Shown here piece after piece: positions 1-11,173 of a DNA stretch of 64,000 nucleotides; position 1 is the stretch's first letter; every line of letters begins with the position of its first letter. Both the position numbers and the translations under genes were made by a program. The notes under the pieces are model-generated. The model had not been told where the DNA came from. It searched no databases and saw only the letters and a list, made by a program, of their open reading frames with translations. The stretch covers positions 56,750 to 120,749 of the forward strand of contig PCDI01000021.1 of the NCBI GenBank assembly GCA_002778195.1, written 5' to 3'. The stretch is from Raffaelea ambrosiae (taxonomy: Eukaryota; Ascomycota; Sordariomycetes; Ophiostomatales; Ophiostomataceae).

Positions 1-1920
1 CCCCCCCCACACAACGGCAGCCATCGAGGACGCAAGGGGACTGTTTCTTGTTGCTCATAATTACCCCGAGAAAGAGGGGCGGTGGGGAGGGAAAGGCCTG
101 GGTTCTGGTATCTTACAGGGTTGTCTTGTTTGAATTGAGTTGTGGCGACACGGGCTCGTTTGACAGGCCGGGCAGGTATTAGAACCAACAAAAAAGTGAG
201 ACTCTGTTCACAGCAACTGAGCACGCAGTAACCGAGAACCCATTGGCGAACGAGAACAAGTAGAAACAAAGCATAGCCCAGCAGAATTCAAGCAAAAGAA
301 GAGTGAGGGGAAAAAAAAGAAAAAAAAAAGAGGCGGAGGGACAGAAAGAGGGACAGAAAGAGGGCCAATTGATTGACGCACAGACCGGTGCTAGACCCTT
401 TGCTTTTTGCGCACACTTTCGTGCCGGCCAGGGTTGTCAATTGACCAGGGTGCGCCCACGGAGGGGTTGTTGTGTCTTGTTTCCCCTCTCTGTTTGTGTT
501 TCTGGTCTTTTTCTTCTTCTCATTTATTCCTCTTCCAATCGAGAGGCTGAAGCGGAAAAGGAGAAAAGACAGCATATCGGAGATTATCGAGTTGGCGATC
601 GTGACGGGCATTTTTTGTCGGTGGCTTACAACCTCAGGCCACCAACCATTGGCCGCAATGTTGGCTTGGCCGGGAGTTCTCCCTTGGTTGGTCTGTTTCT
701 GGAACAAGATTCATACATGCCCCCCCCTTCCCCGGTCTCCGTGAGACCGGAAGCGTATCCGTGAAGGGTCAAAGGGTTGCAAAGAAGAGCGGGACGGATG
801 GTCTTCACCAAGGCAGCCACCTGCCAACACCCCAACCCGCATGTATCCATCCGCTTGCTCTTGCGAAGAAGAAGAAGCGTGCCAAGACACGCACATGGAC
901 AAGGGCACGCCCAGAGGGCCAGCTGCACCAGCTGCACGCAGAGGATGGAGGGGACGACAAAAGCCTCTTGTCCAGAGGCATCAGAGCGGCAGGGCATCTC
1001 ACATGCTATGGGCAACGACTCTGTACGAGGACTCGTCGATGATCACTCGGAACGAACAGGCGTGCTTTGACCCCTTCGGGCATTCTTGTACTATGTATAC
1101 CTAGTCTCTTGTTGTTTCTTTTGATTTGCACGCCACATGCAGCGCCGGGAGAGCAAATGATCGTCCAACTCCACCGACCTGCATCACTAGCGGGCGAAAA
1201 GTAAAATAACAGCGAAAGCGCGTTCTCCTCGCGCCCGTTTAGACTTGCCGCTCGCGGCTTCGCAACGACTGACAGGCGGGCCGCTGAAGAAGGTCCGCAG
1301 TGCCTCAGCGCATACACATTCGTAGACTCTTCATTTTGCATACACCGTACTTGCACGCGCCACAAACACGTGGCTATCCTATTTTTTTTATTTTTATTTT
1401 TATATTTTTTTTACCGCGGGGCCTTGCCACTTTGATTATGCCTTGGTCATTCATGCTCGTGGCTCAGCTCGACCGAGAGGCCTCGTGGTTCATCCACATG
1501 GTTCATCCATAGTACCAGCCATGTTTGTATTAATATTGTTATTACTATTGCGCATATGCGGTGGCGATCAGGGAAAAAAAAAAAGGGATCGCCATCCTAC
1601 TGCGGACTTCGTGGACTAGGTCTCAGTTAAGCCGTTAGAGAATGCAACACAAAACAAGAACGGACAAGACAATGCGGACAATGCCAATGCGGAAGAAGAG
1701 GAAACAGAGCATGAAACTTTGAGGGTTAAGAGCAGTGTACTAAGTTTGCCAAAGTTTCCGGGTGATCGTAGGCGCAGAGGACAAACACCGTTTCTGCGTG
1801 GCCTTGACAACGCTTTGGGCCACAACTCTGGCAAGGACTGCTTGCTGGCCAACCTCACCTCTCTGCTTCCCACGTAAACCACACGGTGTACAGAGCTGCA
1901 CAAGGCATTGCTCAACGCAG

Positions 1921-1982
1921 GTCAACCTGGACAGTCAACCTGGACAGTCAACCTGGACAGTCCGCCTGGACAGTCAATCTGG
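1921..1982. repeat. 13-bp minisatellite, about 4.7 units
   Basis: Unit gtcaacctggaca is repeated at 1921, 1934, 1947 and 1960, the last with two changes, and followed by a partial unit at 1973. It lies in the gene-free left region. Confidence 0.9.
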
Positions 1983-2665
1983 CCCTGGAGCAGCCATGCG
2001 AACGGTTTAGTCTCGCACCTGCTCTACGAGCACAGCAGCGGAACGATGCTCTTCCTCCTCTGCTAAGCCGTTGATCAACCTTGGGTCTAACTGCAGAGGG
2101 TCTCTGCATTTCAAGTCTGAAGCATGTCTCGCCGATACGTGCTGCACGGCAAGTGTCTTGTGCCCTCTCGACTCGTGGTTCTCTCTTTGCGGCGCCCTCC
2201 CTCTGACGCTTCCACGCAGGACAATGAAAACCACAATTCTCCGAACCAATACCACGTCGCTGTGCGCGTTTTGCCCCGCTGCTTGTCCACCATGGGTGCC
2301 GCAGACAAACGCCGTCTTTGTTTCGGGCGGCTTAAACGGGATAAGCCTGGAGCAGAGAAGCCCAGGCAGGGCTCTTGTCCAGGACCGCTTGATACTGTAG
2401 TAATACAATACTCGCAGAATGTCTCTTTTTTTTTTTGGCCCTTCTCATTTGGTCTGGTGGACTCCTCCTCAGGCGGTAGCGAACGTCTGTGCACTTCAGG
2501 GTCTATGGCAATAGTCAAAAATCCTTCACAGCTCGTATCTTGCGACGGGTCTCCATTTTGGTCCCTTCCCCCCCCCCCCTTGTTCGCCTTCTTGGTCTGT
2601 CCTCTTGACGACAGGTTTTTCGCCTCATTCCTCTGTTCTTATTTTCACCGCTCATCCTGTTTGGC

Positions 2666-2707
2666 CTGGTCTCCTTGGTCTGGTCTCCTTGGCCTGGTCT
2701 CCTTGGC
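2666..2707. repeat. 14-bp minisatellite, 3 units
   Basis: Unit ctggtctccttggc or ctggtctccttggt begins at 2666, 2680 and 2694. It is nearly perfect and non-coding. Confidence 0.85.
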
Positions 2708-3721
2708 CGATGTGACGCAAAATCACAGCCTCATGAAAAAAAGGATGGGGCTCGAGAGGGACCCAGGGGGCCCCTCCAAAAAAGTAAGCAGAGCGTTTGT
2801 GTCACGAGTTGGTAGCTTATTGTGTAGCTAGTGCCTTGTGTCTTTTCATTGCTTGGGGATAGGGGATCAGGAAAGATATGGGTTGCCGAAGAGCGAGCCA
2901 GCGAGTCAGCCATCCAGCAAGCAAGCAAGCGAGCATGGGGATGGACGCCCTCCTCGCCTCGTGTGAATTTAGAGTGCAGCGGGCACGTCTTGGCAGGCCT
3001 CGAGCCTCTCGTCAGGCTCCGCACCCAATGGCAGCGCACTATGCAGTCCTATGCAGTTAGCGGGCAAACCAGAGGAGGAGGAAAAAGAGGAAAAAGAGGA
3101 AAAAAGAGGACTCAAATGCCACGCTCTCTCTCTTTTTTTTTTGTGTGTGTGTGTTGCTTGTCACTATCGTTTCTGCAGGACGGAAGCAGTGCTACGGCGG
3201 GTTGGCCAGGCAGGTGCATAAAGCGTTTGTACTACAAAGCAAGAGTCTCTTCTTCGAGCAGACAAGGTTGACGTAGCGTGGCCGTTCCCAGCGAGGCAGG
3301 GTCAGAACAGAAACGCACACGCAAAACGCAAACGCAAACGCCACGACCAGAACGAAGAGGGTTGTGCTCGCAACCGAGCGGACGGCTATATCTGGGTCGG
3401 CGGTGCAGACAAGCAGCCAAAGGAGCCGGTCAGCAAACATACTCTGTACATAGGAAGGCCCCCAAGGCGGAGGCTTCTGCCGACGTGCAGCGAGCCACTC
3501 AGAAAAGGGGGCGGATCTTGCTTGGATTCTCCTGCACCCCGAGCTTGTCTGTCAGACGCAAAATTGAACGCCGGAGCAGAGGTGGATACATTAACGGCAG
3601 GCCATATTGGCCAGCATTTCATGATGGAGAGGGAGGGGGGGCAAAAAAAAGTGAGCAACTTCAGACAAGAACGAGAAACACAGGGCGGCGGACAAAACAT
3701 GAAGAGGACAAGCGGGCAGAC

Positions 3722-3760
3722 AAAACATGCAGACAAAACAGGCAGACAAAACGTGCGGCA
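3722..3760. repeat. 13-bp minisatellite, 3 units
   Basis: Units of the type aaaacatgcagac begin at 3722, 3735 and 3748, with a few substitutions. A related unit lies just upstream. Confidence 0.75.
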
Positions 3761-3957
3761 TCCAGACATCCGGCCAAGGGACCAAACGAAGATCCGAGGG
3801 TCTGAAGGGAAGACCAGAAGACCAGAAGACCAGAAACCCAGAAAAGAACGTCCTGGGCTTCCCAGACAAGCCAATGGCTTACACGGTCTCGGTGAACAAA
3901 GCAGCCGTTTCTTATGCAAGAGAATGAAAAGACCAACAAAAAAAGATGAGTTGAGAA

Positions 3958-3986
3958 GGACACAGGACACAGGACACAGGACAGGA
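3958..3986. repeat. 7-bp tandem repeat (acaggac)
   Basis: About four copies of a heptamer acaggac in non-coding DNA. Confidence 0.75.
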
Positions 3987-5207
3987 CGCCAGCGGACAGG
4001 CCAATGGCGGAGGCTCAGACAAGGGGAAGGGTGGGGAGGTCCAGCCGGCATGGCAGCAGCCACAGGCTCCAAGCGGGTTTCATTGCGTCCGTCCAGCCCC
4101 TCACTGTTTTGCCCCATGCTGTCTCCCACTCACACCTCTTACACGAACCCCTGTCATTTTCCTTTCTCTCTCTTTTTTCTATCTTTTTTTTTTTCTCTTT
4201 TTTTTTCTTAATTTTTGTCTGGGCCCTTTTTTTGCCACAGCGACGTTCCTGTCTACATACGAGTAGTACTCGTCGCTGGACGGCCCAATGGTCACATCGC
4301 CTTCGGGTACCTGAATGGACTTGTGGAGGCTCTCCATTCGCCGTGTCCATTGCATGCATTCTCCCACGAGCCATGTACCCCTTTATCACTCTCGCGCGCT
4401 GCATCTCCCAGCACATCTTGTACCACCCCCCTATCCTGACCCTATCCCCCGACCCTGGCCTGCCCTTCGCAGCCACCAACGGCCATGATGTAAGGAGCAC
4501 GCACCCAGAGCTTCGGGCCTTCTCTTTCGTCACTGCAGCCTCCTGCGCATCACCAGTGACAGCCGCTTTCCCACCTGGGAAGCTGGTCCAGTCCGGGGAG
4601 CCCTTCTCGTTGGCAGCCATCTTCCGCGCTTCAACGCCGCATATGCTCTCCTTGTTTCGTTTAAGACGTCCCTTGGCTGGATGCCCTCGGTTGTCCCGAT
4701 GGTTTTGAAACAATGTCAGCAGCAAGATGGGGGCGAGGAGAGACAGGTCCAGAGCGTGGACAGACAGGAAAGACGAAGAAGGAACCCTACGGAGAGGAAG
4801 AATTACATGGAAAGGGAAAAAATCCAAGACCGTCGGAAGTCCAGAAGATCCAGAAGATCCAGAAATTCAAAACAGGACTCCAACGGCACCAAACGGGACC
4901 CCCCCCCCCCTCAAACATCCTGCCTCTGCCTGTGTATGGAACAGACTGAAAAGTCTTCATTTTTTTTTTTCCTCTTTTGTGTCTTCCTTCGTCTCCTTTA
5001 AACTTCCTGGACGGGGGGGCACAGTAGCGTGCAAGCTGCCATCGCCGGCCAGAAATGCTACACTCTGTTGCACTGGCGCCCTTGGACACTTTTTTTGTCT
5101 GGTTCATGATCCCCTCTTCCCAGGGCCGGCCCAGGCATGCCTTCCTTCATACTACCATGTAGTACACTGCCATGCCACAGAGGACGGGTATGACTGAGCA
5201 TCGCTTC

Positions 5208-5272
5208 GGGCTTGCTTGTCGGGCTTGCTTGTCCGGCTTGCTTGTCTGGCTTGCTTGTCCGGCTTGCTGCTC
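5208..5272. repeat. 13-bp minisatellite, 5 units
   Basis: Unit ggcttgcttgtc plus one variable base is repeated at 5208, 5221, 5234, 5247 and 5260. Most variation falls on the first base of each unit. Confidence 0.9.
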
Positions 5273-6674
5273 GTCGTTTCGCCCACCCGCCCACACACCC
5301 ACCAAGCAGCACCCAGCAGCACCCGTCCAGCCATCCATCTACCCCTGCCCTTGCATGCCTTAACGGCCTAGTCTTAAGGAAAACGACTTACACCGTACAT
5401 AATAGTACAAAGTACATCCAGCTCCATGCTTGTCTTGCCCTTCTCCACTCCCCACTGGCTCTTCCTGGTGCTGCTGCTCTGTCTGTTAGACGAACCCACT
5501 CCCAGATACACTTCCCGAGTGCCGCTTGTCACAGTTATCGGCGTCCCAAACGAGCAAGCTCTGCATTCCTTTTTGGACTCTCGCCTGCCTCGCTCTTGCC
5601 CGTCTCTTGCCTCCTCGCCGCTTCTCTGCTACCCACCCTGGCCTCTCCTGCCCGTTCTGGGCTCCCTCTGCCTTCTCCACCATTCCCCGTTTCTCTCTGT
5701 TCCCTGCTCACTCTCACCCCCCCCCCTTTCCCTTCCCTTTTCTCTTCGCTTCACTTCCTCCCTCCTCCCAGGACGGCCCCGCCACACCAATAACGTCAGT
5801 AGCCTATCTATAATACGCTTGGGAACCCGTCCATATGCAAACACACAAACATGCACGAACATGCACGCACATACGCTCTGAGCACACATACACACACACA
5901 TATATAGCTACATCCACCGTTGCTTCCGTCTTATTGCTCGGATCCTCTTACAATAGCACATCCTCGACACTCTCGGCACCCTCCTCTACCCACCCTTGCC
6001 CATATCGTGGGGAGGCTTCTCCGGCTTCGCCTTTCACACTCTCGTTCTTTTCCTGTCAAGCTTGTCTGGGGGGAGACGGCTGCCAGACGATGCAAGCACT
6101 TTATCCCAAGCTGCCTCACTCGTCTGCCTCGCCTTGATCCAACACGGCTCGTCCATATTACTCGCCCTCCCGGCCTCTCCCCCTCCTCGATGAGACACAA
6201 ACCTGCAGGAACTGACCGACCCAAAGATACAACTGCATTCTCATACATACGCATCCATACCTGCGCATCCACCTACCCTGCGCCCCCCCCGTCCGTCCCT
6301 TCCATCCCCCATTCCGGGTGTCAGTGTGCCACTGTGCTGCTGCTGGTATGGACCACATTGTTAGCTGCATGCTGGATGCAGGCTCCAGTGACAATGATCC
6401 CCCTCCCCACCGGTCTGGCTATATAGAAAAGCCCACGTCCCCTTCCATCCTCGACCTCCAGGTGAGTGGTTCCTGTCCATGCACTCAAGGACGCAAGCCC
6501 TTGTGTTCATTCCAACACACCCATACATACACCAGCACACTCCAATCCCCTTCCGCCTCTCTGCATTCTTTGCATGTTGCTTGACTGGCTAGGCTGGTCT
6601 TGAGCATTCAAGCAACAGACAGAAAATAAAAAAAAACGCCCCATTCCCGACACCGCCACCGGGTGTACATCACC

Positions 6675-7128
6675 ATGTCATCCACAACAGAGGCTTACGT
6701 TTGTATGCTGTTCGGCTCTCCCAAGGGCCAGCAGCAGCCGCCGCAGACCCAGCAGAATCAGCAGAATCAGCAGAACCAGCAGAACCAGCAGAACCAGCAG
6801 AACCAGCAGAACCAGCAGACCCCCCCACAGCAGCGGTCTCAAGAGAAGCCCTTCACCTGGAGGATGTATCCGCACCCGGACCGGAAGTACCAGCTGTTCC
6901 CCAAGGACAAGCAGCAGACACCGGCTCCTGCTGGCAAGAGCCTTGATCCCGAGCAGGCATTGACCCTGGCTATGGGCTCGAATGGCAGCGCCAACAACGA
7001 CAAGACGCCCGCCGTCAACGGCCTGCGACTTCGCATCAAGGAGCACAATCTCATCCGCCGCCGCAAGGTCAGCGTCCCCGAGCTGGGGCCTATGACCACG
7101 GTGCAAGAGGTGTCCATGGATTCTCGTG

Positions 7129-7162
<34 letters not shown>

Positions 7163-9667
7163 CCAAATACAGGCATGAAGCTTACAGCGCAAGCCACCAT
7201 CCCCGGCCGACCACCACTCCATGAACGCTCCATCAGCGCCCCGGGCAACAACTGGCGGCAGCACATGATGGACTGCATGGCGCCGCGGCCCGATTTCGAC
7301 GACCTGGCCGAGCTGGACGACTTGGCTCTGGACGACACCCCCCTGGACCAGCCGCGCTGCAACTCGGCCAACGCTGTTCTGTCTCCCACCGACTCTCCCG
7401 CAGTCGCGGCCACCACTCTTCGCCAGCCGCTCTCGCCCAGGAGCCTCGCTCCTCTGGTCATCCCTTCTCGCCCATCCCAGGCGCCCCATCCAGCGGTCGC
7501 GTCGGCCATGTCCTCCAAGGGACAGTATCACCTCCGGTCAGGCAGCACGCCCATGGAGTCGACCACGCGCGAATCACCACAGTCGAGAACGCCCTACACG
7601 CCTTACACGCCTCTGTCCGCTTCGACGCAACTGACGACGCCCAGCTCGGCCGTGTCCGCTGCATCCACCGTACCAACACCCATCTCCGGTGGCACGGCCC
7701 AGCCTGCTGCATCCACGGACGCGGCGATCTCGCCCAAGCCGCACCCCGAAACAGACTATGCCATTGTCACTATCCCAACGGCGACGGGCAGCAGCACGAC
7801 GGGCGAGACGGCCGCTAACAACACTGGAAGCCATACCGCTGCTGCTGCTGCTACTAGTACTACTACTACTACTACTACTACTACCACTACCGCTTCTACA
7901 GAGTCACATGACCCGAAGACTGCACCGTCACCGGCTGCCATCACGGTGGCTCGCATCTTGAGCCACCGCCGTGGCCAGTCGGAGTCCGGCAGCATCATGG
8001 AGCGTGGCCGGCCGCGGAAGAGAAGTGCCTCCCGCGACGGGGCCATGTCGGCGGCGGCCAACTATGCTTCGGGTTCGCCGAGCAATGGTGCCGCCGGCTC
8101 TGGTGTCGGCTTCTCCTCGGCGGCCGGCCCCCCGGCTTGCGGCCTGAAGCGGACCGGCTCCAAGGCCAGCAAGTGTGCCGAGCGGCGGGCCTTTGAGATG
8201 CTGCCACGCGGATGCAAGGCTGTCGAGGCGCCGGGCCTGCTGGGCCACGCCGAGGCGACGGCCCTGGCCGCACAGGCTCTGCAGCAGGCCGCCCGCTTCG
8301 AGGTCCTGCGCAAGGAGGACGTCGAGAACCTGTCGCGCGAGCTGCGCAACCTGGACGAGCGCACCGACTATCTGCGCCGCACCTACACGTCGCTGCGGGC
8401 CGGCCGCCGCAACCTGCACTCGCGCATTTGCCAGTATCTGCGCTCGCCGCGCGTGGCCAAGTTCAGCCACGACTCCATGCTCAAGCAGGAAGAGGCCCTG
8501 GCCGACCTGGACGCCTCGATCGACGACTGGGTCACCAAGCTCGAGCAGGCCGAGAACCGCCGGACGCGCGTGCGCCAGAAGCTGCTCGAGCACGTGGCGG
8601 CTTCGGCCACGCTCCCGCTCGTGTCGGCCGCCGTGATGGCCGGCACCGCCGCCTGTGGTGCCATCTTCTCCGCGACGTCTCCCATCAACAACGCCACCAC
8701 CACCAGCAACAGCAGCAGCAACAACATGAGCCCGGGGCCGCTCGCCGGTGTCAGCGAGACCCTGCAGCAGGCCATGGGCGTCAAGCCGCCCACGCCACCC
8801 TACGACCACCGGAACAACACTGCCACTCCCGCTGCCAACCCCCACTACCCTCATTACCACCAGAAGCCTCATTCGGCCAGTGCTGCGAGCATCTCGACGC
8901 CGCCGCGGAGCCCGACCAAGACCCCAGCAACGCACTTCCAGCTTCCCCCTGCTGTGTCTTCGTCACCCTCGCCTCAGAGAGCGGCTGCCACCGCCACCCA
9001 GGTGCCATCCACCATCCTGGAGCAGCCGCAGATGGAGGAGGCCATGGCCGGCTACAGCAAGGAGGAGAACAACAGCAACACCGCCACCGACGCCATCAAC
9101 CCTACCGACACCAGCAATCGTGACAGTACTTCCACGGTCGTCACGGCCTACACAGACGGCACCCTGTCTAGCCGCCGTATGGACGTCGAGAGCATCCGCA
9201 TCTATGCCGGCGACGATGTCTACGCCCTGCTGGCCGACGTCGAGAACCAGATCAGCTGCATGGGCCGCGGCCTGCCTGCTGCCGGTGGTGTTCCGCCTGT
9301 CCCACCGGTCCCGCAGTCGGCCCTCGTGGCCACGCAGAGGGCCCCAGCCCACGATTACTTCTCCCTGCTCAAGGACGGTGCTGGTGCAGCCGGCACTGAA
9401 TTGTCCGAGGAAGAGCTGAAGCAGCTGCACCGCGCCCACAGCCACGAGCTGCTCCACGGCAGCCGCAGCAACAACAGCCTCAACACTGCCAAGAAGACGA
9501 CGACGACGACGACGACGACGTCACCCAGTCGGCCAGACACGCCGCCCAAGGACACCAAGAACACCAACACTGCTGCTGCTGGGGGTGCACCCTCTCCGGC
9601 CGACTCGGCCGAGATCTTCCTGACAAGTGCCGTCTTCCAACCAAAGCGGAGCGTGCTGGTGATCTAA
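6675..9667 (+). CDS. Uds1-like (up-regulated during septation) coiled-coil protein
   Basis: Exons are 6675-7125 and 7173-9667, giving 981 residues. The intron (gtgagt...atacag) is filled by a CT microsatellite. The start is the first in-frame ATG; a GTG lies 12 nt upstream. The N-terminus has a Gln/Asn repeat (about residues 20-55) and a KYQLFPK motif. The middle is Ser/Thr/Ala-rich, with a poly-Thr run and basic RSRGRPRKR-like stretches. Around residues 500-630 there is a conserved-looking helical block (AALAAQALQQAARFEVLRKEDV... then RELRNLDERTDYLRRTY) that resembles the Uds1 domain of fungal septation-induced proteins. The C-terminus is low complexity with a second Thr run. The assignment rests on the pattern of this helical block and is from memory of the family. 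The molecular role is unknown; a link to septation or polarity is inference. Confidence 0.65.
6747..6822 (+). repeat. Coding CAGAAC/CAGAAT repeat (Gln-Asn-Gln tract)
   Basis: About a dozen cagaac or cagaat hexamers in frame, encoding alternating Gln and Asn near the N-terminus of the Uds1-like protein. Such Q/N tracts vary in length between strains and may be prion-like. Confidence 0.85.
7855..7891 (+). repeat. Coding ACT/ACC trinucleotide repeat (poly-Thr)
   Basis: A run of act/acc codons gives an uninterrupted Thr tract in the Uds1-like protein. A second ACG run near 9497-9522 does the same. Confidence 0.85.
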
Positions 9668-11173
9668 TCTTACCCAACATCACCCTGTTCCTTCTTCTTC
9701 TGGTTATATATTGTGTCCTTCTCCTGCCACACTTCTTCTTTGTGTCTCTTCCACAATTCGCTTCTCCTTTCCTTCTTGTCTTGTATTCATTCACAACCAC
9801 TTACACTCCTTTTTTTAACTTCACGATGACTACGGCCGACTCGCATTACAATCCCTGTGTTTTGCCTCGATTGATATTTTGTTGCGATTTTGCCCTTTTG
9901 ACCGAGCTCGCCAAAGAACGTGATACCCCGTCCGAAGCAAAGATTCGTGCCATTCCTTTGAATGCTTTTTCTTTATATCTCTTTTAACGATTTCATTCTG
10001 CCATGTTTGTCTTAACAACGCTTTGCATTATCATTTTGATTCTTCTCCTTTCCCTGCCTCCCCGACGTCACTCCTTCACCATCTATCTCTCTGTTCTCTC
10101 CTTCTTTTCCTCGTCTGTCATTCCCTGCCTGCTTTCCGCAAGTACACAGAGCACTCTAATTTGACCCTGATGTTCTCATATTTTGGTACGCGGCACTTGA
10201 CAATGCCTGCGTTTACTTAGACATATGTTAGTCTCAATAGGACGTTTTTAAAACTTATGAAGATTCCCACAAAAATGCAATTCCATGAACTCAACGTGAA
10301 CATGATCCGTTGTATTTGAAACCAAGCTTGCCACCCGATAAGCCTCGTTGCATGGTACCGGCGCATCAATCGCCCAAGATTCCTCCAAACATGGCCTGTT
10401 TTGACTCAGCTGCTACCAGCTAGTTATCGATTATGCTTCCCCCGCTGTGAAGCTATTGCCTTCCATGTGGAGACACTGCCAATGTGTAAAAAAAAAAACA
10501 AAAAAAAAAAAACACGTATGTTTGCCATAACAGCCGCCAACTATAATTCATGCCGCTCTTGTTTCAAAACAGGGCTGTCTTTTGGGGCGCCACGAGATAG
10601 GGCGGTGGGCAACAAGGTTTCATGAAGACACACGCCCTATATGATAATGCATTTTTGTTTCTTCGCCCAGAAACGAACTCCAACGTTTTCGCCACCGGGT
10701 TTGTTGTCTAATGTTCTATTCGCAACAGACTCTCTTTCCCTTTTTGTCGGCGGCGCACCCATGAAGTCGAGAATCCGTCGTCGATTGTGGGGAGCTCGGC
10801 TTAAGGAAAGTGGGGTTGTTTCGAGCTTTCTCTCTGCCGCCTTCCTTGTTAAGCTTCGTTCCCTCCTTCGCCGTCCCTTCCTTCCTTTTGGGTACACACA
10901 CAAACACACACACACACACACACACACAATCTGCGCTTGATCGTTCCTTCCCTCTACCCCAAACAGGGCTGTCTTTGTGAAAAAAATCCAATCCAGCCAA
11001 TCAGCTTGCGTACTTGCCCATATCAGCCATTCGTAGACCGGATTCGGTGACTTTCTTGTGAGGCTTCTGATTTCCTCTCAACCTCTCTATCTCTCTCTCT
11101 CTGCCTCTCCCTCCCTCGCCCTCCCTCCTCTATCCCACCGTCTCACACCTCTCCTCCGTATAAAGTCTTTTTC
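9668..11173. other. Intergenic, promoter of the M1 aminopeptidase gene
   Basis: No supported gene. It contains a (CA)n run at about 10893-10928 and CT-rich DNA at 11085-11160 immediately before the aminopeptidase start, a typical fungal core-promoter pyrimidine tract. Confidence 0.6.
10893..10928. repeat. (CA)n microsatellite
   Basis: A near-perfect CA dinucleotide run with one aaac interruption, in the intergenic region. Confidence 0.9.

Larger units (their letters stand above)
1..6674. other. Long gene-free stretch upstream of the Uds1-like gene
   Basis: No open frame here has a recognisable domain, plausible splice structure or the codon bias seen in the real genes. The stretch consists of pyrimidine and purine tracts, homopolymers and several short-period minisatellites (listed separately). 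A GTGAGT donor-like site near 6462 follows a short open frame (from about 6348), so part of this DNA could be a spliced 5' leader of the gene at 6675. I see no tRNA or rRNA. It may be a long promoter or leader, as is common for developmental regulators in filamentous fungi. That role is inference. Confidence 0.55.

Noticed and set aside
4015..4827. 270-codon minus-strand open frame in the left region
   Set aside because: Ends in poly-Lys from a T-tract and has no conserved pattern; treated as chance.
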